A stretch of 64,000 nt of DNA, from the NCBI RefSeq assembly GCF_039394605.1, contig NZ_CP135033.1:248001-312000 (forward strand). Reading direction: 5' to 3'. Below the pieces are notes generated by a model. That model did not search any database, was not told the DNA's origin, and saw nothing but the letters and a program-made list of their open reading frames with translations. Origin of the DNA: Buchnera aphidicola (Kurisakia onigurumii) (GTDB lineage Bacteria; Pseudomonadota; Gammaproteobacteria; Enterobacterales; Enterobacteriaceae). The stretch's first letter is position 1. The number at the start of each line of letters is the position of its first letter. A program made the translations under genes and the position numbers. This document shows positions 1-9,853 of this stretch, piece after piece.

Positions 1-45
1 AAATATAATAAAAATATATTTTAATACTTAAAAAAGGAATGTAAA

Positions 46-1299
46 TTGATACATACAAATAAATTACAGAAATATGATTTAAAATTATGGAATATGGTAG
101 ATAAGGAAAATCAAAGACAAGAAGAAAATATTGAATTAATTGCTTCTGAAAATTACGCAAGTGCATTAGTACTTGAATTACAAGGATCTCAATTGACTAA
201 TAAATATGCAGAAGGATATCCTAAAAAACGATATTATGCAGGATGTGAGTATGTTGATGAAATAGAACTTTTAGCAATTAATAGAGCTAAAGAATTATTT
301 CAAGCAGATTATGCAAATGTACAACCACATTCTGGTTCACAAGCTAATAATGCTGTTTATTCTGCTTTACTGAATCCTTATGATATTATATTAGGAATGG
401 ATTTAAATCATGGAGGTCATTTAACTCATGGATCTAAAGTTAATTTTTCAGGAAAAATATACCAATCAATATCTTATGGAATTAATAACAAAGGAAAAAT
501 TGATTATATACAAATAGAGAAGTTAGCAAATAAATATAAACCCAAAATGATTATAGGAGGTTTTTCAGCTTATTCTGGATTATGTGATTGGAAATTATTA
601 AGAGAAATATCAGATAGTATTGGATCTTATTTATTAGTTGATATGTCACATATAGCAGGTTTAGTAGCATCTAAACTATATTCAAATCCATTACCTTACG
701 CACATGTTGTAACTTCGACAACACATAAAACTTTAGCAGGACCTAGAGGAGGTTTGATATTATCGAACGAAAAAAATGAAGAATTATACAAAAAAATTAA
801 TTCATCAATTTTTCCAGGAACTCAAGGAGGACCTTTAATGCATGTTATTGCAGCAAAAGCTGTATCATTTAAAGAAGCAATGAGCTCTAAATTTAAAAAT
901 TATCAAAAACAAGTAATTAGAAATGCTCAAATTATGGTAGAAATTTTTTTAAAAAATAATTTTAAGATAGTATCTGGAGGAACAAAAAATCATTTATTTT
1001 TAATTGATTTAACAGATAGAAACATTACAGGTAAAAAAGCAGAAGAAGTTTTACATAAAGCAAATATTACTGTTAATAAAAATAGTATTCCTAACGATTC
1101 TAGAAGTCCTTTTGTTACTTCAGGAATACGTATAGGAACACCAGCAATAACTCGTAGAGGTTTTCAAGATAAAGAAACATCAATATTATCTCTTTGGATA
1201 ATTGAAATATTAAACAATATTGATTGTAATACAACAATACAAGAAATTAAAAATAAAGTTTTAGATATGTGTTTTAAGCATCCTGTGTATCGAATTTAA
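46..1299 (+). CDS. glyA: Serine hydroxymethyltransferase, TTG start
   Basis: PLP enzyme that interconverts serine and glycine and charges tetrahydrofolate with one-carbon units in the cytosol. The 417 residues match the E. coli length (417). The N-terminal [11 protein letters not shown] block, the substrate/PLP region QPHSGSQAN near residue 95, the PLP lysine K228 in TTHKT and the following AGPRGG loop are all present. The only plausible start is TTG at 46: the reading frame is closed by TAA at 22-24, there is no in-frame ATG before residue 17, and AAAAAGGA (31-38) sits 7 bases upstream. An ATG at 39-41 is followed at once by TAA. The gene converges on pgl. Identity is certain; the start is probable. 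Confidence 0.97.
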   Translation: MIHTNKLQKYDLKLWNMVDKENQRQEENIELIASENYASALVLELQGSQLTNKYAEGYPKKRYYAGCEYVDEIELLAINRAKELFQADYANVQPHSGSQANNAVYSALLNPYDIILGMDLNHGGHLTHGSKVNFSGKIYQSISYGINNKGKIDYIQIEKLANKYKPKMIIGGFSAYSGLCDWKLLREISDSIGSYLLVDMSHIAGLVASKLYSNPLPYAHVVTSTTHKTLAGPRGGLILSNEKNEELYKKINSSIFPGTQGGPLMHVIAAKAVSFKEAMSSKFKNYQKQVIRNAQIMVEIFLKNNFKIVSGGTKNHLFLIDLTDRNITGKKAEEVLHKANITVNKNSIPNDSRSPFVTSGIRIGTPAITRRGFQDKETSILSLWIIEILNNIDCNTTIQEIKNKVLDMCFKHPVYRI

Positions 1300-1504
1300 T
1301 TTCTATTGATAAGTTATTATCATTAATAATTTTAATAAAATTATGAAAATAATAGAATATATATTTTAAAATTTTCGATAATCAATACTATTAATATGCA
1401 GAACGTATTATTAATTTTTAAAAATTTTTTAATTAATGATATTAATGATAATAATAGTATTATTATTCTATTCATGAAAAATAAAATATTTTTTTAAAAA
1501 ATTT

Positions 1505-2488
1505 TTAATTAGATGCAACCCAAATTGGTCTTGATCCAACGATCATATTATGTAAAAATAATAATGATCCATTTTTATTATTTATTTTGTAAATTGAAAT
1601 AGAGTTAGATTTTTCTCCTAATACTATTAAGTATTTTTCATTTTTACTGATACAAAAAGATCTTGGTTGTTCTTCTGTAACATAATAATCAATAAGTATT
1701 AATTTTCCATTATATATATTTATTTTAAAAAGAGTAATAATACTTGCATTTCGATCAGAAGCATATAAAAAATTTCCGTTTTTTGTAATATGTATATCAC
1801 TACTCCAAGGAGGATTTTTATATTCATGAGGTATAATTGATATATTTTGTATATTTTTTATATTAAAAAATTCATTTTTTTGAAACTTCCAAACATCTAT
1901 TGTTCCATTTAGTTCATTGATATTATATATAATTGTTTTATTTGGATGAAATACTAAATGTCTAGGTCCAGATTTTTTATTTAATTTAATTTTTTTTTTA
2001 GTTTCTGGAAAAAAAGTTTTTTCTTTGAATTTATAAATATAAAATTTATCTGATTTTAAAGATGTAGAAATAAGATGTGTATTATCAATATTTGTGCAAG
2101 AAAAATGACATCCTGGAACATTATTAATTGTATGTATTATTTTTTTTGGTATTCCTAGATTATCTAATAAAATTATATTAATTAAATTTCCATGAAATGA
2201 ACTACAAAACAAAAATTTTTCTTCTATATCAAGGGAAATGTGATTAGGAGTTCCAATAACATCAAAAGAATGTATTTTTTTAATTTTTTTATCTTGTAAT
2301 ATTTTATAAGTATTAATTCTATTTTTAAATTTAATTCCAATATATAGTATTTTTTTTGTGTTTGATATTGTAATTGGTTGAGGTTCTCCTTTTACTTTTT
2401 CTTCTTGTATAATATTTATTTCATTATTTTTTTTAAAATTTAATACTTGAATATTACTACTATTAGCATTAGAAATATAAAAATGCAT
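1505..2488 (-). CDS. pgl: 6-phosphogluconolactonase (seven-bladed propeller type)
   Basis: Hydrolyses 6-phosphogluconolactone, the product of Zwf, which is also encoded in this window. The 327 residues match the YbhE-type family length (331 in E. coli). Family blocks visible include GEPQPITIS near residue 34, LISTSLKSDKFYIYKF, GPRHLVFHP near 174, the SSDIHITKNGNFLYASDRN block near 230, and the ending GSRPIWVASN. There is no signal peptide, so it is cytosolic. It lies 84 bases downstream of mfd on the same strand. In other Buchnera, as far as I recall, biotin genes lie beside pgl; here it faces glyA directly. Confidence 0.95.
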   Translation of the reverse strand: MHFYISNANSSNIQVLNFKKNNEINIIQEEKVKGEPQPITISNTKKILYIGIKFKNRINTYKILQDKKIKKIHSFDVIGTPNHISLDIEEKFLFCSSFHGNLINIILLDNLGIPKKIIHTINNVPGCHFSCTNIDNTHLISTSLKSDKFYIYKFKEKTFFPETKKKIKLNKKSGPRHLVFHPNKTIIYNINELNGTIDVWKFQKNEFFNIKNIQNISIIPHEYKNPPWSSDIHITKNGNFLYASDRNASIITLFKINIYNGKLILIDYYVTEEQPRSFCISKNEKYLIVLGEKSNSISIYKINNKNGSLLFLHNMIVGSRPIWVASN

Positions 2489-2572
2489 ATATTGATATCC
2501 TTTTACAATTTATGTATTAAATAATATTTTTAATTAATATGTTTATCTTTAATAAAATATTATTAATCATTA

Positions 2573-4618
2573 TTAATTATTAATTAATTTCTCTTGATTT
2601 AATCGATTATGAAAAGAATTTGTAACTAAATTTAAAATAAATTTTTTTTTATCGTATTGATTTTTTGAACTATAATTTAATTCAATAATATTATCTTTAT
2701 TGATTTTCCATATTTTTACATTTTTTTTTATAAAATTTAATAAATTTGTAAAATTTAAATTATTTTTTTTTAAAAAAAATAGTGTTAATTTTTTATCATT
2801 AGAATGTATTTTTTTAATACCTATATAATAGGACATAATTCTTATTTTTGTAATTAATATTAAATTTTTTGTTTCTTCTGGAAATATTCCAAATTTTTTA
2901 ATAATTTTTTTTTCAATTTTTTGTAATTTTTTTAATTTTGTGACTAAAGATAATTTTCTATAGAATTTAATTCTAGTACAAGGATTTTCTATATATGTAG
3001 AAGGGAATATAGAAGAAATATTTAGTTCTATTTCAGGTATTTTTTTAAAAATATCTTTTTTATTCAAATTATTTTTATTTTTTAATATTTGAATCGATTT
3101 TTTTAATAATTCAGAATAAAAATGTATTCCAATATTATTTATAAATCCACTTTGTTCTTTTCCTAAAATTTCTCCAACACCTCTCATTTCTAAATCATAT
3201 TGGGATAATAATATACCTATCCCTGATGTATTTTTGATAGAAGCAAGAATAGATAATCTTATTTTTGATTTTTCGTTAATATTTTTTAAATTATGAACTA
3301 AAAACCAAGCATATCCTTGTAAATTAGATCTTCCAACCCTTCCTCTTAATTGGTGTAATTGGGATAATCCGAACATATGAGAATTTTCCACTATAATAGA
3401 ATTTACATTTGGTATATCTATTCCTGTTTCAATAATAGTAGTACATAATAAAACGTCAAATTTTTTATTATAAAAATCTTGCATTATAATTTTTAGTTTT
3501 CTTGGAGATAACTTACTATGACCTATTCGAATATTTAAATTTGGTATTATTTTTAATAGTTTTGTCATTACATTTTTAATTTTTAAAATGTCATTAAAAA
3601 CATAGTAAACTTGTCCTCCTCTGCGTAATTCTTTTTTAATAATTTTTTTAATTAATAATAAATCATATTCTTGTACAAATGTTTTAACAGGTAGTCTTTT
3701 TTTTGGAGGTGTATTAATCATAGTTATATTACGTATTCCATGAATTACCATATTTAAAGTTCTAGGAAGAGGAGTTGCAGTTAATGTAAGAATATCTATT
3801 TGTGGGTATATTTTTTTTATATATTCTTTTTGAAAAACTCCAAATCTATGTTCTTCATCAATGATTAATAATCCTATATTTTTCCATATTATTTTTTTAA
3901 GTAAAATTTTATGAGTTCCTATTAAAATATTTATTTTTCCGTTTCGAAGATTTTTTAAAATTATATTTTCTTTTTTTTCTAATCGAGTTAAACATTGAAT
4001 ATTTACATTAAATTGATTAAATCGTTCTTTAAAATTATGAAAGTGTTGTTGTGCTAGCAATGTCGTAGGTACAAGAATAGAAACTTGTTTTTTATTTATT
4101 ATTGATAAAAAAGATGCATGAATTGCTACTTCTGTTTTTCCTAATCCTACATCTCCACATATTACTCGATCCATAGGAATTGGTTTATACATGTCATGAA
4201 ATACAGAATTAATAGCTTTTTTTTGATCTTTTGTAGTTTCAAAGGGACATTTTAGTATAAATTTTTGATATTTTTCTATATTGTTGATAAAGGAAAATCC
4301 TTTACTTGATTTTCTATGTGCATAAATTTGTAATAACTTTGCAGCTGAATCAAATATTTTTTTTACAATTTTATTTTTTTCTATATTCCATTTTTTACTT
4401 CCTAAATCACTTAATGTAATATTTGAACTATTTGGATGAGAATATTTTTTTATTAAATATAGATAATATATTGGAACATATAATTTTGCTTTATTAGCAT
4501 ATTCTAAAATTAAATATTCATTTTTTATATTATTTATTTTTATATTTTTTAATCCTTTATATCGACCGATTCCATGTTCTATATGTATGAATAAGTTATT
4601 AATTTTTATTTTTGTAAT
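2573..4618 (-). CDS. mfd: Transcription-repair coupling factor, N-terminally truncated
   Basis: An ATG exists at 4192, but homology continues unbroken in the same frame upstream to about 4618. The extra segment contains IEHGIGRYKGL and YANKAKLYVP (RNA-polymerase-interacting domain) and FETTKDQKKAI just before the helicase. The frame is open to TAA at 4634-4636, but no ATG, GTG or TTG lies between there and 4192; an ATT at 4618-4616 is the earliest convenient codon. The helicase is intact: Walker A GDVGLGKTE, DEEH, TATPLPRTLN, and motif VI QLRGRVGRS. The C-terminal domain follows. About 680 residues remain of the 1148 in E. coli; the UvrB-like, UvrA-binding half is gone. A short frame-shifted echo of the upstream sequence (NTLKTLL) suggests recent erosion. 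A translocase without repair coupling, or a decaying gene, are both possible. Confidence 0.8.
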   Translation of the reverse strand: MTKIKINNLFIHIEHGIGRYKGLKNIKINNIKNEYLILEYANKAKLYVPIYYLYLIKKYSHPNSSNITLSDLGSKKWNIEKNKIVKKIFDSAAKLLQIYAHRKSSKGFSFINNIEKYQKFILKCPFETTKDQKKAINSVFHDMYKPIPMDRVICGDVGLGKTEVAIHASFLSIINKKQVSILVPTTLLAQQHFHNFKERFNQFNVNIQCLTRLEKKENIILKNLRNGKINILIGTHKILLKKIIWKNIGLLIIDEEHRFGVFQKEYIKKIYPQIDILTLTATPLPRTLNMVIHGIRNITMINTPPKKRLPVKTFVQEYDLLLIKKIIKKELRRGGQVYYVFNDILKIKNVMTKLLKIIPNLNIRIGHSKLSPRKLKIIMQDFYNKKFDVLLCTTIIETGIDIPNVNSIIVENSHMFGLSQLHQLRGRVGRSNLQGYAWFLVHNLKNINEKSKIRLSILASIKNTSGIGILLSQYDLEMRGVGEILGKEQSGFINNIGIHFYSELLKKSIQILKNKNNLNKKDIFKKIPEIELNISSIFPSTYIENPCTRIKFYRKLSLVTKLKKLQKIEKKIIKKFGIFPEETKNLILITKIRIMSYYIGIKKIHSNDKKLTLFFLKKNNLNFTNLLNFIKKNVKIWKINKDNIIELNYSSKNQYDKKKFILNLVTNSFHNRLNQEKLINN

Positions 4619-4872
4619 CCCTAAGTAAAGTTTTTAATGTATTTTTTATATAAAACTTTTTTATAAATATAAATATATTTATAAAAAAAATTTATATTAT
4701 AGATAATATTTAATGTTTATAATAAAAATGTTAAAATATATATTAAAAATAATTATTAAATATATTTTTTAATATTAATATTAAAAAATATATTTAATAA
4801 TTATTTTTATTTACTTACGAATAAAAATTTTTTAAAATTTATTTTATTTTTTTATTTTGAGTTAGATTATAT

Positions 4873-6075
4873 ATGATTATACGAATATATTTACATATTT
4901 TATTCAGATGCTTATGGAGTTCTTACAATAGTTTTTTTCTTAAGATCATGATTTTTTTTTCAATGTTAGGGATACTATTAGGAATAATTTCATTATTTAT
5001 TGTTGTTTCTATGATGAATGGTATGTCTCATTATTTTAAAAAAAATTTGTTATCTAAATATCCTCATATAATAATTACTACAAAAAATAATAAAGTTCAA
5101 ATAAATAATTTTCCTAAAGAAATTCTTTTAAGCAAAAAAATATATAAAATAATTCCTTTTATTTCAAAATTAGTATTTTTAAAAAAAAATAATTATATTT
5201 TTATGAAAAATTTAATAGGAATAAAAAAAAAATACAATATAAAAAAAAATAAATTAATTGATTTACATAGATTATTTTTTTTTAAAAAAAAATATATTAA
5301 TATTTCTATTAGTTTTGATACAGCTAAAATTTTTAAATTATATTTAGGAGATATAGTAGAAATAATAGTTCCTTTTTATGATAAATCAGATAATTTTATA
5401 AAAAAAGAACAAAAAATTAAATGTAAAGTTTCTGGAATATTTAAGCTAAAAGGAAATGAAAGTAATGAAAAAATTTTTTTACATCAACATGATATGAGAA
5501 ATATATTACATTTTTCTAATAAAAATATTACAGGATGGAATATTTGGATTAATAATCCATTACATGTTTCAGATGTAATTGATAAATTTAAATTTTCTTC
5601 AAATTTTATTTTCCAAGATTGGAGAGATACTGATGGTACTTTATTTACTGTAATGAAAATAGAAAATTCTATTATGAGAATATTTGTTTTTATTATTATG
5701 ATACTATCATTTATCAATATCGCTATTTCTACTTGTATTTGTATCCAAGAAAAAAAAAATAGTATTGCAATATTTAAAACATTAGGATTAACTAATAAAA
5801 ATATTTTTTTTCTGTTTATCTGTTATATCATGATAATAGGTTTTTCGGGAGTATTATGTAGTAACATAATAATGTTTTTTTTGTTATTTAAAATAAATAT
5901 AATAAATATATTTTTAAATATAAGTGATACAGGTTTATGTATACCCATGGAATTAAATATATTTCAAATTTTTTTGATAAATTCTTGTTTTTTATTACTA
6001 ATTATTTTATTTACTATATATCCTATTTATTATATTAGTAAAATATGTCCCATTAAGGTTTTGATACATGAATAA
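4873..6075 (+). CDS. lolC: Lipoprotein-releasing ABC transporter permease LolC
   Basis: Inner-membrane subunit of LolCDE, which extracts outer-membrane-destined lipoproteins from the inner membrane and hands them to LolA. The 400 residues match E. coli LolC (399). It has the MacB/FtsX-type layout: one N-terminal membrane helix near residues 20-45, with SLFIVVSMMNGM after it, a long periplasmic domain, then three C-terminal helices from about 270 onward, including the FKTLGLTNKNIFFLF segment. Its 3' end overlaps lolD by 8 bases, so the two are translationally coupled. Assignment as LolC rather than LolE rests on being first in the lolC-lolD-lolE order. Confidence 0.93.
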   Translation: MIIRIYLHILFRCLWSSYNSFFLKIMIFFSMLGILLGIISLFIVVSMMNGMSHYFKKNLLSKYPHIIITTKNNKVQINNFPKEILLSKKIYKIIPFISKLVFLKKNNYIFMKNLIGIKKKYNIKKNKLIDLHRLFFFKKKYINISISFDTAKIFKLYLGDIVEIIVPFYDKSDNFIKKEQKIKCKVSGIFKLKGNESNEKIFLHQHDMRNILHFSNKNITGWNIWINNPLHVSDVIDKFKFSSNFIFQDWRDTDGTLFTVMKIENSIMRIFVFIIMILSFINIAISTCICIQEKKNSIAIFKTLGLTNKNIFFLFICYIMIIGFSGVLCSNIIMFFLLFKINIINIFLNISDTGLCIPMELNIFQIFLINSCFLLLIILFTIYPIYYISKICPIKVLIHE

Positions 6076-6754
6076 AAATCTTTTTATTTCTTGTATGAAT
6101 TTATGTAAAAATACAAAAAATAATAATATACTCAAAAATATTAATTTTTCTCTTAAACAGGGAAATATGATGGTTATAATCGGATCTTCTGGATCAGGAA
6201 AAAGTACCTTATTACATATTATAGCAGGATTAGATTCAATATCTTCAGGAGATATATTTTTTAATGGAATTAGTATAAAAAATATGAATCAAGATCAATT
6301 ATCTTGTTTAAGAAAAAATAATATAGGATTTATATATCAATTTCATTATTTGCTTTTTGATTTTAGTTGTTTAGAAAATGTTGCTTTACCTTTATTAATT
6401 AAAAAAGAAAAAAAATCAATTGCTTATGAAAAATCTATAAAAATGTTACATCAAGTAGGTTTAAAAGATAACATTTTTCATAAAAATCCTTCTTCTTTAT
6501 CTGGAGGAGAAAGACAAAGAATAGCTATTGCTAGAGCTTTAGTGAGTAAACCTAAATTAATAATTGCAGATGAACCGACAGGAAATTTAGATGAAATTAA
6601 TTCTCGGTTAGTATTAGATTTATTTTTAAAATTTAACAAAAAATATAATACTACTGTTATAGTTGTCACACATCATATTCAAATTTTTAAAGTATTTCCT
6701 ATTCAAGCAGAAATGAATCAAGGAAATCTATTATTAAAAAATATTATATTATAA
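6068..6754 (+). CDS. lolD: Lipoprotein-releasing ABC transporter ATPase LolD
   Basis: ATPase that powers LolC/LolE. The 228 residues are close to the E. coli length (233). Walker A GSSGSGKST lies near residues 38-46, the Q-loop region is QFHYLLFDFSCLENVALPL, the ABC signature is LSGGERQR near 145, Walker B with its glutamate is LIIADEPTGNLDE, and the H-loop is VTHH. The segment LLFDFSCLENVALPL is typical of the LolD/MacB subfamily. It overlaps lolC by 8 bases and is 18 bases from lolE, so the three form one operon. Confidence 0.96.
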   Translation: MNKNLFISCMNLCKNTKNNNILKNINFSLKQGNMMVIIGSSGSGKSTLLHIIAGLDSISSGDIFFNGISIKNMNQDQLSCLRKNNIGFIYQFHYLLFDFSCLENVALPLLIKKEKKSIAYEKSIKMLHQVGLKDNIFHKNPSSLSGGERQRIAIARALVSKPKLIIADEPTGNLDEINSRLVLDLFLKFNKKYNTTVIVVTHHIQIFKVFPIQAEMNQGNLLLKNIIL

Positions 6755-6772
6755 AGAATTACATAAAAAATT

Positions 6773-8002
6773 ATGTATTTACCTTTTTTTTTATCTAAGC
6801 GATTAGACAACAAAAATAACAGAAATTCTTTGACAATTTTTGTAATAAATTTTTCCAAAATAGGAATATTAATTAGTATTTTTATAATTTTCATTACGTT
6901 AAGTATTAGAACGGGTTATAATGATAATTTATACAAAAAAATATTTTCTTGTATCCCTCATATTAATATTCAAGAACGATTAAATAATGAAAATATTACT
7001 TTTATCAAAAAAAGATTAGAAACAGTATCAGAAATAAAAAATATTAAACCTTATATTTTAAAAAAATGTATTTTAAAAAATAAAAATAATAAATTTCAAT
7101 ATATATATTTAAAAGGTATTTCTTTTATAAATAATCCAATAATTGATCATATTAAATTTATAAAAAAAAATAATAAAATAGAATTTAAAAAAAATCAACT
7201 TAATGTTGTATTAGGATCTAATATTGTTAAATCATTAAATTGGAAACAAGGTAACGATCTTGATTTGATTTTTTTAAATAAAAAAAATTTTTATTCTGAT
7301 CATAATATTGATTTTATAAAAATTAATATTATAGGAATTTTACATACTGATACTAGTATGGATCAAAATTATATAATTACTCCTATAAAAAATATGCAAT
7401 TAATATTAAATATTTTAAATAATTATGATGGGTTAGAATTACAATTAAATAAACCTTTAAAAGCAGATGCGAAAATAAATATAATCAAAAAAAAGATTTT
7501 CCCTTTTACACACATTTTTAATTGGAAAGATATTTTTTCAGAATTATTTTATGATATTAGAATAATAGAAATCATGATACAATTTTCGATATGTTTAATT
7601 TTACTTTTAACTTTTTTATTAATCACAGGATCTACTTTTATAAAAATAACAGAAAAATATCGTGAAATTGCTATATTAAAAACTTTAGGTGTAGAGAATA
7701 ATTTAATTCAAAAAACTTTTTTTTTATTTTCTATTAATAACATTATTTTTCCAGGTGTAATAGGTTTAGTTATAGGAGTATTTTTTGTTGTAATATTAAA
7801 ATATTATATAAAAAATTTTTTTCAAATAAATTATTATAATAATAATATAGAATTAAATAATTATTATTTATTAGTTAAATTTAGCTGGAACAATGTTATA
7901 TTCACTTTTATTTTATTAATATCAGTATTTTTACTATCAATTATTTATCCACTATATAAAGTAAAAAATTTTTATCCTAAAAAAATATTAGTAATTTCAT
8001 AA
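6773..8002 (+). CDS. lolE: Lipoprotein-releasing ABC transporter permease LolE
   Basis: Second permease of LolCDE. The 409 residues compare with 414 in E. coli LolE. The architecture matches LolC: an N-terminal helix near 25-50, a periplasmic domain, and three C-terminal helices starting near 260 with the EKYREIAILKTLGVENN segment. The opening PFFLSKRL motif is typical of LolC/E family N-termini. Likely substrates encoded nearby are the FlgH and Pal-like lipoproteins. As the last gene of the lol operon it is 60 bases upstream of gapA on the same strand, so read-through into gapA is possible. Confidence 0.93.
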   Translation: MYLPFFLSKRLDNKNNRNSLTIFVINFSKIGILISIFIIFITLSIRTGYNDNLYKKIFSCIPHINIQERLNNENITFIKKRLETVSEIKNIKPYILKKCILKNKNNKFQYIYLKGISFINNPIIDHIKFIKKNNKIEFKKNQLNVVLGSNIVKSLNWKQGNDLDLIFLNKKNFYSDHNIDFIKINIIGILHTDTSMDQNYIITPIKNMQLILNILNNYDGLELQLNKPLKADAKINIIKKKIFPFTHIFNWKDIFSELFYDIRIIEIMIQFSICLILLLTFLLITGSTFIKITEKYREIAILKTLGVENNLIQKTFFLFSINNIIFPGVIGLVIGVFFVVILKYYIKNFFQINYYNNNIELNNYYLLVKFSWNNVIFTFILLISVFLLSIIYPLYKVKNFYPKKILVIS

Positions 8003-8047
8003 AAATTTTTGATAATTCAATTGATAATAAAACAAAATAGTATTTAA

Positions 8048-9064
<1,017 letters not shown>

Positions 9065-9133
9065 AATATAAAAAAAATTTTTTTTTATAATTTTTTAATT
9101 AATATTATAATATTAATTTTATTAAATTTATAA

Positions 9134-9158
9134 AGTTATACCTTTTAAAGGTATAACT
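9134..9158. terminator. Inverted repeat between gapA and fldA
   Basis: AGTTATACC (9134-9142) and GGTATAACT (9150-9158) form a perfect 9-bp stem with a TTTTAAA loop; the symmetry extends through the loop apart from its central base. It lies between convergent gapA and fldA, so it could serve both, although a clean T tract is not directly attached on either side. The call rests on structure and position. Confidence 0.55.
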
Positions 9159-9169
9159 AATTTAAATAA

Positions 9170-9691
9170 TTAAATTTTTTTTTTATTAAATTCAGAAGAA
9201 ATATTTAAAACCCATTCTTTTATTCTTTCTTCTGTTTTTTCTGATTGTCTATCTTCATCTATAATTAATCCTAAAAAATTTTTGGAATCAATTAGTGATT
9301 TAGATGATTTAAATTTATAACCAGTTATAGGCCATTTTCCAATTATATTTCCATTATTTTTTTTTACTATATCAAATATAGGTTTTAATGCGTCACAAAA
9401 ATATTCTGAATAATCTTCTTGGTCTCCACAACCAAAAAATGCAACAATTTTATTTTTAAAATCTATTTTTTTTAATATAGGTATAAAATTATTCCAATCA
9501 CATTGAATTTCTCCATAATACCATGTTGGAATTCCAAATATCAAAAAATTATATTTTTCAATATCGTTTTTTGTTGATTCTGATATATCAAAAATTTTAG
9601 AATTTTTTTTTCCTAAATTTTTTTGTATCATTTTTGCAATGCTTTCTGTATTACCGGTATCACTACCAAAAAAAATACCTATTTTTTCCAT
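9170..9691 (-). CDS. fldA: Flavodoxin 1
   Basis: Small FMN electron carrier that donates electrons to enzymes such as IspG/IspH or BioB. The 173 residues match E. coli FldA (176). The phosphate-binding loop [11 protein letters not shown] lies at residues 9-19, the FMN-contact segment [14 protein letters not shown] near 53, [17 protein letters not shown] near 85, and the long-chain flavodoxin insert with [10 protein letters not shown] follows. It is divergent from phrB and convergent with gapA. Being in single-gene orientation, it is probably monocistronic. Confidence 0.97.
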   Translation of the reverse strand: MEKIGIFFGSDTGNTESIAKMIQKNLGKKNSKIFDISESTKNDIEKYNFLIFGIPTWYYGEIQCDWNNFIPILKKIDFKNKIVAFFGCGDQEDYSEYFCDALKPIFDIVKKNNGNIIGKWPITGYKFKSSKSLIDSKNFLGLIIDEDRQSEKTEERIKEWVLNISSEFNKKKI

Positions 9692-9853
9692 TTTTTTCTC
9701 AATTGTTAATTTAAAGATAAATAAATAATTATTATATATATTTATAAAATTTCATTTTAACTAAAAATTTATTTACATGTAAAGATTTATATCTTATAAA
9801 TACATTTAATATTTTATCGATATATTTTATATATATAAATATGAAAAATTTTT

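Noticed and set aside
4192..4193. ATG at 4192 as the true start of mfd
   Set aside because: It would cut off a continuous 140-codon conserved extension; I keep the longer call and flag the missing start codon.
5484..5717. Minus-strand open frame within lolC
   Set aside because: Lies fully inside a conserved gene on the other strand, has no ribosome site and no family resemblance.
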